Below, piece after piece: positions 16,896-25,867 of a stretch of DNA of 64,000 nt; position 1 is the first letter of the stretch, and each line of letters begins with the position of its first letter. The stretch is taken from positions 358,786-422,785 of the forward strand of contig NZ_BAYX01000008.1 of NCBI RefSeq assembly GCF_000696095.1, written 5' to 3'. Under the pieces are notes generated by a model. It did no database searches, had not been told where the DNA came from, and saw nothing but the letters and a program-made list of their open reading frames with translations. This stretch comes from Rhizobium rhizogenes NBRC 13257. GTDB taxonomy: Bacteria; Pseudomonadota; Alphaproteobacteria; Rhizobiales; Rhizobiaceae. A program made the position numbers and the translations under genes.

Positions 16896-18701
16896 TCATT
16901 TCGATGGTGCCGGTTTTCGTTTGAAGAGGCCCTTCATATTGTCGAAGAGCTCCACCTTCACGCCATGGCGCTTCATGATGATCGACTGCTGGATCACCGA
17001 GAGCGTGTTGTTCCACGCCCAGTAGATCACCAGACCGGCCGGGAAGCTGGCCAGCATGAACATGAATACCAGCGGCATCCAGTTGAAGATCATCGCCTGG
17101 GTCGGATCCGGCGGTGTCGGGTTCATCCGCATCTGCAGGAACATGGTGATGCCCATGATCAGCGGCCAGACGCCGAGATGCAGGATCGTCGGAGCCGTGA
17201 ACGGCAGCAGGCCGAAGAGATTAACGATCGAGGTCGGATCGGGAGCTGAAAGGTCCTGGATCCAGCCGAAGAACGGCGCATGGCGCATCTCGATGGTGAT
17301 GTAGATCACCTTGTAGAGCGAGAAGAAGATCGGGATCTGCAGGAGCACCGGCCAGCAGCCGGCGATCGGGTTGATCTTCTCTTCCTTGTAGAGCTGCATC
17401 GTCGCCTGTTGCAGCCCCATGCGATCGTCGCCAAACTTGGCCTTCAGCTCTTCCATCTTCGGCTGCATGCGCTTCATGTTCGCCATCGAGGCGTACTGCT
17501 TGCTGGCGAGCGGGAAGAACAGACCCTTGACGACGATGGTCGTGCACAGGATGGCGACGCCGAAATTGCCGAAGTAGCGGAAGAAGAAATCCATCAGCTT
17601 GAACATTGGCTTGGTGATGAAATAGAACCAGCCCCAGTCGATCAGGCGGTCGAATTTCGGGATCGAATAGCTCGTCTCGTAGCGGTCGATGACCGGCACT
17701 TCCTTGGCGCCGGCGAAGACGAGGCTCTTCAGCTCCTGCGACTGGCCGGGGGCGACGGTGACGGCATCCTGCTTGTAGTCGGCCTGATAGCGCGGCTGGC
17801 CATCGGCGAAATGCGAGAAATGCGCGTCGTAGGCACCCGACTGCGGCGGCACGATCGTGGCAGCCCAGTACTTGTCGGTGATGCCGAGCCAGCCACCGGT
17901 CGCCTTGGCGGGATTGACGGCTTCCTTTTCGGCGGCGGTATATTTGGTCTCGATCAGGCCGTCGTCGCCGATGACGCCGATGAAGCCTTCATGCAGGACG
18001 TAAGCCGACGGTGTGGTCGGCTTGTTGTAGCGCGTCACGCGGCCATAGCTCGACAACGACACCGGCGCCTGACCGCTATTGGCGATCTTGTCGGTGATCG
18101 TGAACATGTAGCGTTCGTCGACCGAGACGGTGCGGGTAAAGGTGATACCCTTGTCGTTGGTATAGGAGAGCGTCACCGGCGTGCTGTCGGTGAGCTTGCT
18201 GCCGCTCGCAAGCGTCCAAACGGTCGAGGGGCCGGGAACGGCGCCGGTCGCATCGCTGCCGACATAGCCGAGCTCGGTGAAGTAGCCGTCCTTGGTGTCA
18301 GCCGGGCTGAACAGCGTGATGATCGGGCTGCTCTTGTCGACCGTCTCATGATAGGCCTTGAGCTGCAGATCGTCGAAGCGGGCACCTTCCAGATTGATGG
18401 AGCCGGACAGCGCGGGCGTGTCGATGGCGACGCGCGAGGCGGCCGACTTGGCAACCGATTGATCGTGGGTCAGCGTCGTCGGTGCGCTCTGGCCGCTCGA
18501 CGGCGCTGCGCCGTCTACGGTGGCGCCGGCGGCTGGGTTCTGCGTCGTCTGAGCCTGCTGCGTCTGCTGCTGCAGCTTCGCGGCCTGTTCGGCCTTGCGC
18601 TGCGCTTCGAGACGCGGGTTCATGTAGAAAAACTGCCAAGCGAGAACAATCAGCACAGACAGGGCAATTGCTATGAAGTAATTGCGTTTATTTTCCATCA
18701 T
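16896..18701 (-). CDS. yidC: Membrane protein insertase YidC
   Basis: YidC inserts and folds inner-membrane proteins, alone or with SecYEG. The 601-residue product starts with the typical MENKRNYFIAIALSVLIVL transmembrane segment, then an Ala/Gln-rich linker (about 35-75), the large periplasmic P1 domain (about 80-350), and the conserved five-helix insertase core (about 360-590) with QYASMANMKRMQPKMEELK and GCWPVLLQIPIFFSLYKV. The cytoplasmic tail is basic. Two adjacent ATG codons begin the gene (18701 and 18698), and the first overlaps the rnpA stop, so rnpA and yidC are translationally coupled. No yidD lies between them. Confidence 0.97.
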   Translation of the reverse strand: MMENKRNYFIAIALSVLIVLAWQFFYMNPRLEAQRKAEQAAKLQQQTQQAQTTQNPAAGATVDGAAPSSGQSAPTTLTHDQSVAKSAASRVAIDTPALSGSINLEGARFDDLQLKAYHETVDKSSPIITLFSPADTKDGYFTELGYVGSDATGAVPGPSTVWTLASGSKLTDSTPVTLSYTNDKGITFTRTVSVDERYMFTITDKIANSGQAPVSLSSYGRVTRYNKPTTPSAYVLHEGFIGVIGDDGLIETKYTAAEKEAVNPAKATGGWLGITDKYWAATIVPPQSGAYDAHFSHFADGQPRYQADYKQDAVTVAPGQSQELKSLVFAGAKEVPVIDRYETSYSIPKFDRLIDWGWFYFITKPMFKLMDFFFRYFGNFGVAILCTTIVVKGLFFPLASKQYASMANMKRMQPKMEELKAKFGDDRMGLQQATMQLYKEEKINPIAGCWPVLLQIPIFFSLYKVIYITIEMRHAPFFGWIQDLSAPDPTSIVNLFGLLPFTAPTILHLGVWPLIMGITMFLQMRMNPTPPDPTQAMIFNWMPLVFMFMLASFPAGLVIYWAWNNTLSVIQQSIIMKRHGVKVELFDNMKGLFKRKPAPSK

Positions 18702-19111
18702 ACTTTCCTGGAACGGTCCGTTTCCGGCCGCCGATGTTTCGGCCTGGTTTCGATGCGCTGAACGAGTTCGTTCGCGAGTTTCTCGAAGGATGCGGTCAGC
18801 ACTTCGCGCCGCGCGACAACCACATAGTCGTGTCCGGGCTGCATTGCAAACCCGGCATGAAGCCGCACGGCTTCCTTCAGCCTGCGCCGCATGCGGTTGC
18901 GTTCCACCGCGTTGCCATGTTTTTTGGTAACGGTAAAACCGACGCGGGGTTCGGCATCGGTGAGCTTGCGGTCCAGCGCTTCGATGAGGAAGAGACTTCC
19001 CTTGCGCTTTTCGCCCTGGCGGACAGCAAGAAACTGCGGCCGGCTTTTCAGCCGCCCGACAGTCTTTTTGGATCGTTCATTCGTCAATTCGCCCGCCATC
19101 TTCTCGGGCAT
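18698..19111 (-). CDS. rnpA: Ribonuclease P protein component RnpA
   Basis: RnpA is the basic protein subunit that helps the RNase P RNA cut 5' leaders from tRNA precursors. The core reads GRLKSRPQFLAVRQGEKR, VGFTVTKKHGNAVERNRMRR (the RNR-type RNA-binding motif) and HDYVVVARRE. The product is 137 residues from ATG 19111. I chose this start because AAGGG lies about six bases upstream and it begins 8 bases after the rpmH stop; ATG 19099 is also possible. The frame stays open far upstream through rpmH, but that part is antigenically unlike RnpA. The stop overlaps yidC. Confidence 0.92.
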   Translation of the reverse strand: MPEKMAGELTNERSKKTVGRLKSRPQFLAVRQGEKRKGSLFLIEALDRKLTDAEPRVGFTVTKKHGNAVERNRMRRRLKEAVRLHAGFAMQPGHDYVVVARREVLTASFEKLANELVQRIETRPKHRRPETDRSRKV

Positions 19112-19119
19112 TCCGGCCC

Positions 19120-19254
19120 TTAGGCCGAAAGACGCTTGCGACCGCGGGCACGGCGGGCGGAAAGAACCTTGCGGCCGCCAGCAGTTGCCATGCGTGCACG
19201 GAAACCGTGGCGACGCTTGCGAACAAGCTTGGATGGTTGGTAAGTACGCTTCAT
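19120..19254 (-). CDS. rpmH: 50S ribosomal protein L34
   Basis: A 44-residue, strongly basic ribosomal protein that is easily missed because of its size. It begins MKRTYQPSKLVRKRRHGFR and ends RRARGRKRLSA, which matches L34 nearly throughout. It is the first gene of rpmH-rnpA-yidC. The rnpA start lies 8 bases beyond its stop codon. A promoter with good -35 and -10 elements is found about 120 bases upstream (19376-19404, minus strand). Confidence 0.97.
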   Translation of the reverse strand: MKRTYQPSKLVRKRRHGFRARMATAGGRKVLSARRARGRKRLSA

Positions 19255-19375
19255 TTATTTGAATACCGCGGAGTGCGGCCCTTCTTGAGCTTTGCTTTAA
19301 AAGCAAGGAGCGTTGTTGATTATGACGAACGGACTTGGCCCGCAAATGCAGGCTCCATGACCGGACGTGCGCGGG

Positions 19376-19404
19376 CTTATACGGATCATGGCCCCGGAAG
19401 TCAA
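19376..19404 (-). promoter_or_regulatory. Sigma-70-type promoter of rpmH-rnpA-yidC
   Basis: On the minus strand a TTGACT box (19404-19399) is followed after exactly 17 bases by TATAAG (19381-19376). Transcription would start near 19369, giving a leader of about 115 bases before rpmH. Confidence 0.7.
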
Positions 19405-19674
19405 TTATACCTCCGCAGATTCCTATAGGCCAGGTGTCCTGGGTCGAGCGCGGCTTTGTCTTGCCGGCGTAACGGCGCTGAGATTCCGGATAGTTGGTAG
19501 TTTCGTATTTTATAATATTAAAAGTGTTATTTTTAAATATACACTAAGTATCGGAAAGTGTTTCGGAATTTATATTAAAAATAGCGCAATATAACATTAA
19601 TGATTTTAGTGGATATTTAGGGGTATTGCGGGAAGCCCAAGTTTTCGAGGGGATGGCTTCCGCTTCCAGGAGGC
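19405..19674. other. AT-rich intergenic region between rpmH promoter and chemoreceptor gene
   Basis: The stretch 19255-19674 has no gene. Its right part (about 19500-19615) is very AT-rich compared with the rest of the window and carries TATAAT-like words (for example TATAATATTAAAA near 19511), so it probably holds the chemoreceptor promoter. I see no convincing RNA hairpin or repeat. Confidence 0.5.
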
Positions 19675-21672
19675 ATGTCGTTGAAGATTCGTGGCAAGAT
19701 TAATCTGCTTGTATGTGTGATGGCCGGAGCCGCGCTTTTGATCGGCGTAACCGCTCTTTATGCCGTGCACCGATATGAACGGCAGATGCGGGCCTATGAA
19801 CAGGCAGCGAGCCGCGCCTATCAGGGCGAGCATCTGAACCGTGTCGTGACCGCCGTGGTTATGGAAGCGCGCGGTATCTATGCCTCCGCCGCCGCCAAGG
19901 ATGCCAAGGGTTTCGCCGATGGGTTGATGAAGGATCTCGACGAAATCGACAGCACATTTGCCATCTGGCTGCCGATGGTTCCCGAAGCACAGAAGGCGGA
20001 ATTCGCCAAATTGCAGGATCGGGCCCAGGAATTCCGCACATTCCGGTCAGAGACCGTAAGGCTCGCCCTGTCGGACGGCCCGGATGCCGCCAGCAAGCAG
20101 GGCAACAATGATGCCAACCGTGCCAACCGCAAGGCCTTCCAGGCCGAGATCGATGCCGTCGTCAAGGCTGATAAGGCCGAGCTCGCGACGATCGGCGCTG
20201 AAATCGACGCTTTCCACCAAACGGTCCTTTGGGCTGTGCTCGGTATCACGGTGTTGGGCATCGCCGCGGGCGCCGGCCTCGGCACTTATATCGGCACCGT
20301 GCATTTGAGCCGCCCGATCCGCAAGGTGACGGAAACCATCAAGCAGGTGGCGGACGGCAATTTCGACGTGGAGGTTCCCTTCGCAGGACGCGCGGATGAA
20401 ATCGGCGAGATGGCCGCCGCCGTCGATATATTCAAGCAGAACGGCAAGACAGTGCAGCGCATGAATGCCGAGGAAACGACGATGCGCGCCCGGAACGATG
20501 AGCTGCAGTCCGACATGTCGATCGTCGTTGCGGCGGCAGCGGCCGGCGATTTCAGCCGCCGCATCGACAAGGACTACGAGGACGTCAACCTCAATCGTTT
20601 CGCCGGCAACATCAACGAACTCCTGGTGAGCGTGGATACGGGCACCAGCGAGGTTCGCCGCGTCATTGCGAGCCTTGCGGACGGCGATCTGACCCAGACC
20701 ATGCAGGGCGAATTCCAGGGCGCCTTCGCCGAGCTGCAGCAGAACGTCAACGCCACGCTCATGACACTGAAGAGCACCATGCGCGAGGTGCGCGAGACGA
20801 CCGGCTCGATCAACGCCAATACCAGCGAACTGGGTCACGCCAGCGACGACCTGTCGCGGCGCACCGAGCAGCAGGCCGCCGCGCTGGAAGAGACTTCGGC
20901 GGCGCTCGACGAGATTACCGCTGTGGTGCAAAGCTCGACCGAGCGGGCACGGGAGGCGAGCGTCATGGTGACGGATGCCAAGGAAGATGCCGCTCGCTCG
21001 GGCACGGTCGTGCGCAATGCCGTCGATGCCATGGGGCGTATCGAGCAGGCATCCGGCGAGATCAGCCAGATCATCGGCGTCATCGACGAGATCGCCTTCC
21101 AGACCAATCTTTTGGCGCTGAATGCCGGCGTCGAGGCCGCCCGTGCCGGCGATGCCGGCAAGGGTTTCGCCGTCGTCGCCCAGGAAGTCCGCGAGCTGGC
21201 GCAACGCTCGGCCACGGCTGCCAAGGATATCAAGGCGCTGATCAGCAAATCCGGCAGCGAGGTGCAAGTGGGCGTCAAGCTCGTGCAGGCAACCGGCGAG
21301 GCGCTGGCGACCATCGAGGCGCGCGTCTTGAAGATCAATGATCACATTCATTCCATCGCGACGGCTGCCCGCGAACAGGCGACAGGCCTGACCGAAGTCA
21401 ACAAGGCCGTCAACCAGATGGATGAGGTGACACAGCGCAACGCCGCCATGGTTGAGGAAACCTCGGCCGCCACCCACCGTCTTTCGGAGGAGGCGGACGG
21501 CCTCGTTCGCCTTGTCGCCCGCTTCAAGGTCGACACGGATACGGTAGCGGCATCCGCACCGGTCTCGGCGCGCGCGGAGACCCATCGCGCCGTGGCATCG
21601 CCGGCACACCGCATGATCGGCAAGATCGCCAGCGCCTTTGGCGGTGGCGCAGCGGCGACACAGGAATTCTGA
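19675..21672 (+). CDS. Methyl-accepting chemotaxis protein
   Basis: A 665-residue membrane chemoreceptor. Transmembrane helices lie at about 10-31 and 185-207 around a periplasmic helical sensor domain. HAMP follows (about 205-260; LSRPIRKVTETIKQVADGNF), then a second HAMP-like unit (about 280-365). The signalling hairpin tip reads IDEIAFQTNLLALNAGVEAA, with GKGFAVVAQEVRELAQRS after it. There is no C-terminal NWETF-type CheR-docking pentapeptide. The start is unclear: AGGAGG ends one base before ATG 19675, too close for normal use, while a TTG two codons later (19681) has ideal spacing. No che genes are nearby; the sensor kinase follows after about 170 bases. Confidence 0.93.
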   Translation: MSLKIRGKINLLVCVMAGAALLIGVTALYAVHRYERQMRAYEQAASRAYQGEHLNRVVTAVVMEARGIYASAAAKDAKGFADGLMKDLDEIDSTFAIWLPMVPEAQKAEFAKLQDRAQEFRTFRSETVRLALSDGPDAASKQGNNDANRANRKAFQAEIDAVVKADKAELATIGAEIDAFHQTVLWAVLGITVLGIAAGAGLGTYIGTVHLSRPIRKVTETIKQVADGNFDVEVPFAGRADEIGEMAAAVDIFKQNGKTVQRMNAEETTMRARNDELQSDMSIVVAAAAAGDFSRRIDKDYEDVNLNRFAGNINELLVSVDTGTSEVRRVIASLADGDLTQTMQGEFQGAFAELQQNVNATLMTLKSTMREVRETTGSINANTSELGHASDDLSRRTEQQAAALEETSAALDEITAVVQSSTERAREASVMVTDAKEDAARSGTVVRNAVDAMGRIEQASGEISQIIGVIDEIAFQTNLLALNAGVEAARAGDAGKGFAVVAQEVRELAQRSATAAKDIKALISKSGSEVQVGVKLVQATGEALATIEARVLKINDHIHSIATAAREQATGLTEVNKAVNQMDEVTQRNAAMVEETSAATHRLSEEADGLVRLVARFKVDTDTVAASAPVSARAETHRAVASPAHRMIGKIASAFGGGAAATQEF

Positions 21673-21841
21673 TCCATCAGTACAGGAGCTGGAAGGGTAC
21701 GCGAATGCGCCTTTTCCGCTCCTGCGACGGCCAATCTTGCCGTCTGTCACGGAAGCGATTGGAAAACGCGCCGCAATCCCCTATTATCCGCTTTCGATAT
21801 GTCGTCATCAGATCGCTTTGCAGCAAAGCGGGACAGCTGAA

Positions 21842-23362
21842 ATGGATAGTGAGCAGGACAGGAACCTCGGCACGGCCAACAAGGCTGAGGCGCGTGGTCA
21901 TGCCCGTTTCTGCCGGCCCACCGGCATTTTCGGCGGCCTCTCCGGCAAACTCCTGATCCTCACCATTTTTTTCATCCTGCTTGCCGAAGTGCTGATTTTC
22001 GTGCCGTCGGTCGCCAACATGCGGCTGCGCTGGCTGGAAGACCGGCTGAACACGGCCGCCGCGGCTGCGACCGTCATCGACGGTCTTCAGCCGGTGGAAC
22101 TCCCGCGCGCGCTTCAGAAGGAAACGCTGATGGCGACGGGAACGCGCGCCATCGTGCTGCGCAAGGACGGAACCTCGCGGCTGCTGGCGACCGCCGAGAT
22201 GCCGGCCTCGGTCGACGAGCAGTACGATCTGAGCAATGTTGCGCTGCCGACAGCGATGCGTGACGCGCTGGACACGCTGCTGTTCGGTGGCAACCGGATC
22301 ATCCGTGTCTTCGGCCCGGTCGGCGGCGATGCCGGCACCGGCATCGAGGTGGTGCTGAAGGACACGCGCTTGCGCAATGCCATGCTCGCCTATTCCGGCA
22401 GCGTCTTCCTGATGTCGATCCTGATTTCGCTGTTCACGGCGACCCTGATCTTTTTTGCCATCAACCGCATGATGATCGGCCCGATTCGTCGGCTGACCGA
22501 CAGCATGCAGGCCTATTCCGACGATCCGGAAGATCCGAGCCGCGTGCTGGTGCCGGATGAAGGACGCGACGAGCTTGCCGTGGCCGGCCGCCATCTCGCC
22601 TCCATGCAGTCGCAACTGCAAAAGACGCTGAAGCAGCAGAAGAACCTCGCTGCTCTCGGCCTTGCCGTGTCGAAGATCAACCACGACATGCGCAACATCC
22701 TGTCGGCGGCGCAACTGATGTCGGACCGTCTGGTCGATGTCGACGACCCCATGGTCAAGCGTTTCGCGCCGAAACTCCTGCGCACCATCGACCGCGCCGT
22801 CGGTTATACGACCGAGGTCCTATCCTACGGCCAGACCTCCGAATCAGCGCCGCGCCGCCGCCGGGTGCATCTGCACGAGTTGATCGACGAGGTGCGCGAT
22901 ATCCTGGCGATCGATCCCGATGGCGGCATCGAGTTCGTCGAGCAGGTGAGCCAGGATCTGGTCGTCGATGCCGACAGCGAGCAACTGTTCCGCGTCATCC
23001 ACAATCTCTGCCGCAACGCCCATCAGGCGCTGGTCGCCTTCGGCGATGCCGAGCCAGACAGCATTCGCCGCATCACGGTTTCAGGGCATCGTATCGGCAG
23101 TGTCGTCGGCATCACCGTCGACGACACCGGCCCGGGCATGCCGCAGAAGGCACGGGAAAACCTGTTTACCGCCTTCCGTGGCTCCGCGCGCTCCGGCGGC
23201 ACCGGCCTTGGTCTGGCGATTGCCCGCGAGCTGGTGCTGGCCCATGGCGGCACCATTGCCCTGGTGGAAAAACCCGCCGCCGGCACGCAGTTCCGCATCG
23301 AAATACCGGATCGCCCTGTATCGCTTGACGATTACCGCAGCCGCAGCGCTCACGAAAGCTGA
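21842..23362 (+). CDS. HAMP-domain sensor histidine kinase
   Basis: A membrane sensor kinase of 506 residues. Transmembrane segments lie at about 35-58 and 185-207, with a periplasmic part between, followed by HAMP (about 208-260). The phosphoacceptor histidine is about residue 281 in SKINHDMRNILSAAQLMSDR. The ATPase domain shows the N box (NLCRNAHQAL), G1 (DDTGPGM), F-like (LFTAFRGS) and G2 (GTGLGLAI) boxes. The start is ATG 21842 because earlier codons give a basic sequence unlike the family. No response regulator gene is adjacent, so it is an orphan kinase or acts on a distant partner. Confidence 0.9.
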   Translation: MDSEQDRNLGTANKAEARGHARFCRPTGIFGGLSGKLLILTIFFILLAEVLIFVPSVANMRLRWLEDRLNTAAAAATVIDGLQPVELPRALQKETLMATGTRAIVLRKDGTSRLLATAEMPASVDEQYDLSNVALPTAMRDALDTLLFGGNRIIRVFGPVGGDAGTGIEVVLKDTRLRNAMLAYSGSVFLMSILISLFTATLIFFAINRMMIGPIRRLTDSMQAYSDDPEDPSRVLVPDEGRDELAVAGRHLASMQSQLQKTLKQQKNLAALGLAVSKINHDMRNILSAAQLMSDRLVDVDDPMVKRFAPKLLRTIDRAVGYTTEVLSYGQTSESAPRRRRVHLHELIDEVRDILAIDPDGGIEFVEQVSQDLVVDADSEQLFRVIHNLCRNAHQALVAFGDAEPDSIRRITVSGHRIGSVVGITVDDTGPGMPQKARENLFTAFRGSARSGGTGLGLAIARELVLAHGGTIALVEKPAAGTQFRIEIPDRPVSLDDYRSRSAHES

Positions 23363-23486
23363 GGTTTTTCAGCTTCTTCGCCTCCGCTTCTGTGAAAATC
23401 GCGATCTTTTTCACAAACCCACTTGCATTCCCCGGAAGGACGCTTTAGAGAACCGCCACGCCAACGGATTACACCGTCTCGGCCAC

Positions 23487-23563
23487 GCACCCGTAGCTCA
23501 GCTGGATAGAGCACCAGACTACGAATCTGGGGGTCAGGAGTTCGAATCTCTTCGGGTGCGCCA
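23487..23563 (+). tRNA. tRNA-Arg (anticodon ACG), CCA encoded
   Basis: The acceptor stem GCACCCG pairs with CGGGTGC at the 3' end, followed by discriminator G and an encoded CCA. The anticodon stem CCAGA/TCTGG flanks loop CTACGAA, giving anticodon ACG (read as inosine-CG). The D arm (GCTCAGCTGGATAGAGC) and T loop (TTCGAAT) are standard. Length is 77 bases. Confidence 0.97.
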
Positions 23564-23888
23564 TTTCTTCCACTTCCAAAGCATCAATATCGAAAATTGC
23601 TGCCCGTTGCGGCCGGAACTACAACCCCGTGTGGGCTGGCAAATAGCCAACAGGCGAAAAAGCGTCGTAGCGGCGGTGATCGGCGATGAAAAGTTCGAAT
23701 CGCTTGTGGCGGAATGACGCATCTTGACCCAAGGCAAAGCTCGCATATTTGCCGTTAGGCGACGGCTATGCGCCGCGTGTCGGCACTAGGGTCAGCTTTG
23801 CTGCTTCTTGAAAGCAGACATCATCCAGCGTGCCGAAACAGACATATCCAAATCTGCATTCTGGTTTTGAGATCAAGGAACTGCTTCC
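23564..23888. other. Intergenic stretch without recognisable gene
   Basis: About 325 bases between the tRNA and the LprI-like gene. Short open frames exist on both strands but have no recognisable domain or ribosome site. I see no terminator, repeat or promoter that I can defend. Confidence 0.5.
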
Positions 23889-24281
23889 ATGCTCCGATAT
23901 GTTTTCCTTGTCGGAATTATAGCCATGATGACGACTCATCCCGCGATGGCGCAGAGTGAGGACGAAATGAAAGCGTGCGTCGATCGGTCTGAGGGGGTCA
24001 CCTCGGAAATGCTGAAATGTGGGCAAGTCGAGATTGACAAGTTCGATGCCAGATTGAATGCGGCCTACAATATCCTGACGGATCGCAAACATGGTGCTGA
24101 ACGCTTGCGGTTACAGGGTGAGCAGCGCGCTTGGCTAAAACATCATTTGCAGGAAGCGCACCGTCTTGCCGCCGATCCCAATGACGGATCGGCGGCCCTT
24201 CTCGTGTCTCAGGGGTTTGAGCTGGACGATTTGACCGCGCGCACGCTCGAACTTGAAAAGCGTGTCGGGCAAAATCGGTAG
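23889..24281 (+). CDS. LprI-like (DUF1311) exported protein
   Basis: A 130-residue product with a signal peptide (about 1-22, HPAMAQ) and a helical domain of the DUF1311/LprI N-terminal type. Family features are the first cysteine after the signal (KACVDRS), a second cysteine (LKCGQVEIDKFDARLNAAY), and the LRLQGEQRAWLKHH helix. LprI-type proteins are periplasmic; some inhibit lysozyme. AAGGA lies about eight bases before the ATG. It is convergent with the MFS gene at 24334, whose 3' end is 52 bases away. Confidence 0.8.
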   Translation: MLRYVFLVGIIAMMTTHPAMAQSEDEMKACVDRSEGVTSEMLKCGQVEIDKFDARLNAAYNILTDRKHGAERLRLQGEQRAWLKHHLQEAHRLAADPNDGSAALLVSQGFELDDLTARTLELEKRVGQNR

Positions 24282-24333
24282 TCCTTCAACCGGGATTGTC
24301 GTTCCTGACATCGATGCAATCGGGCGATATCGC

Positions 24334-25755
24334 TCATCCGTGAGCAGCCTTTCGCCATGGGCCTAATCCCGTCGCGGTCACGGCGAGACCGATGACGGTT
24401 GCGACCACGGGCACGAGCAGTGCCAATCGCAGGGCTTCGAGGCGAGAGTCGGCGTCGGTTTCCGCGCCGAGCGCCAAAACACCGACGGCGCTTGCCGCCG
24501 ACAGTCCGAGTGCCGCGCCGAATTGAAAGGCCGTGTTCACGAGGCCGCTGGCCAGACCCTGCTCGCTTTCGTCGATCCCGTCCGTCGCCAGAATGGTCAG
24601 CGGGCCATAGGCGAGCGAGAATGCCAGGCCAAGCAGGATCATCGAAGGGAGCATTGCCGCATAGGTCCAGTCGAGGCTCACTTGCAGGAACCAGGCATAG
24701 GATAATGCCGCCAGCAGCACCCCACCGAAAATGACCTTGATATTGCCGAAGCGATTGACCAGCCACGGGGTCACGGTCGGAGCGAGGATAGCGTCGGCGC
24801 CGATCGCCAACAGTGCAAGGCTTGTCTGCAGCGATGTCCAGCCCATCAGCTCCTGCAGGTAGAGCGACACCAGAAACTGGAAGCCGAAGAACGAGCCGGC
24901 GAAGAACAAGGCACTGAGATTGGCGCGGACGAGCGAAGGCGAGCGCAGGATGCCGAGCCGCACCAGCGGCATTGCGACCTTCCGTTGGATGGCGATAAAG
25001 GCAATCCAGAGGATTGCGCTCGCGGCAAAGGCGGCAAGGGTCCACTCCAGGCCATGCTTGGGGTTTTCAAGCCGTGTCACGCCATAGGCAGCGGTCAGCA
25101 TGGCGCCGGCGAGGATGACGGCCCCCAACATATCGAAGCGCTGGCTATGGTCTCTTTGATGGTCGTCGGCGACCAGGCGCGGCGTCAGGATGAAGATGAG
25201 GCTGGCAAGAATGACCGGCGCGAAAAACACCCACCGCCAGTCGATGGCGGAAAGCAGGCCACCGGCGACTAACCCCAGCGAAAAGCCTCCGGCAGCCGTG
25301 CCGGCGTAAATGAGGACTGCCTTGTTGCGCTGCGGCCCTTCCGGGAAGTTTGTCATGATCAGCGCCAGGCCGGCCGGCGTCATGAAGGCCGAGGCGATGC
25401 CGGTGACGAAGCGCGGCGTCAGCAACATCCAGCCTTCGGTGGCAAAGCCCCCGAGACCGGAGAAGGCGATGAACACGGCGAGCGCAGAGAGAAATACCCG
25501 CCGCTTGCCGAAATTGTCGGCCGCGCGGCCGCCGAGCAGCATGAAGCCGGCATAGCCGAGCACATAGGAGCTGACGACGGCACTGAGCGTCGTGGTCGAG
25601 AGGCCCAACTCGGCGCGGATTGCCGGCAAGGCCACATTCAGCATAGCGACATCGATGCCTTCGAGGAAAATCGCTCCGCACAGGACGAGCAGGGCGCCTC
25701 TCGCCCCGGCGCTCATCGGCGCTTGCGAAGTCGAGGTGTGAGATAGGGTCGACAT
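24334..25755 (-). CDS. MFS drug exporter (DHA2-like)
   Basis: A 473-residue transporter with many transmembrane segments (about 13-14). The first helix has the DHA-type GIDVAMLNVALPAIRAELGL motif, motif A-like GGRAADNFGKRRVF follows helix 2, and motif C-type glycine-rich sequence (GGFSLGLVAGGLLSAIDWRW) is in helix 5. It is divergent from an HxlR regulator gene 112 bases away with a shared inverted repeat, so export is probably induced by a compound sensed by that regulator. The substrate is unknown. Confidence 0.9.
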   Translation of the reverse strand: MSTLSHTSTSQAPMSAGARGALLVLCGAIFLEGIDVAMLNVALPAIRAELGLSTTTLSAVVSSYVLGYAGFMLLGGRAADNFGKRRVFLSALAVFIAFSGLGGFATEGWMLLTPRFVTGIASAFMTPAGLALIMTNFPEGPQRNKAVLIYAGTAAGGFSLGLVAGGLLSAIDWRWVFFAPVILASLIFILTPRLVADDHQRDHSQRFDMLGAVILAGAMLTAAYGVTRLENPKHGLEWTLAAFAASAILWIAFIAIQRKVAMPLVRLGILRSPSLVRANLSALFFAGSFFGFQFLVSLYLQELMGWTSLQTSLALLAIGADAILAPTVTPWLVNRFGNIKVIFGGVLLAALSYAWFLQVSLDWTYAAMLPSMILLGLAFSLAYGPLTILATDGIDESEQGLASGLVNTAFQFGAALGLSAASAVGVLALGAETDADSRLEALRLALLVPVVATVIGLAVTATGLGPWRKAAHG

Positions 25756-25822
25756 GGGTGTATGCCCTCACGTTTGATGGTTCGGTATGGAAATGGCAGG
25801 TCAATTACTAGGATGCCTGTCA

Positions 25823-25837
25823 GTTACTTCTTGTAAC
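25823..25837. promoter_or_regulatory. Candidate HxlR operator (GTTAC-N5-GTAAC)
   Basis: The perfect inverted repeat GTTAC-TTCTT-GTAAC lies between the divergent MFS and HxlR genes, 31 bases before the HxlR start. HxlR regulators usually bind inverted repeats of this type. A partial half-site (TTACT) occurs about 20 bases to the left. Confidence 0.5.
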
Positions 25838-25867
25838 CATGATTGAGGTAAGGCATATTCCGAACCC

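Noticed and set aside
17280..18761. 493-residue open frame opposite yidC
   Set aside because: Antisense to a certain gene, rich in Arg/Asp/Gly from reversed codons, no recognisable family.
18698..19345. 215-residue form of RnpA
   Set aside because: The first 78 codons run antiparallel in frame through rpmH and do not resemble RnpA; the family start is at 19111 or 19099.
20047..21750. 567-residue open frame opposite the chemoreceptor gene
   Set aside because: Shadow of a high-GC gene; the plus strand encodes a textbook chemoreceptor.
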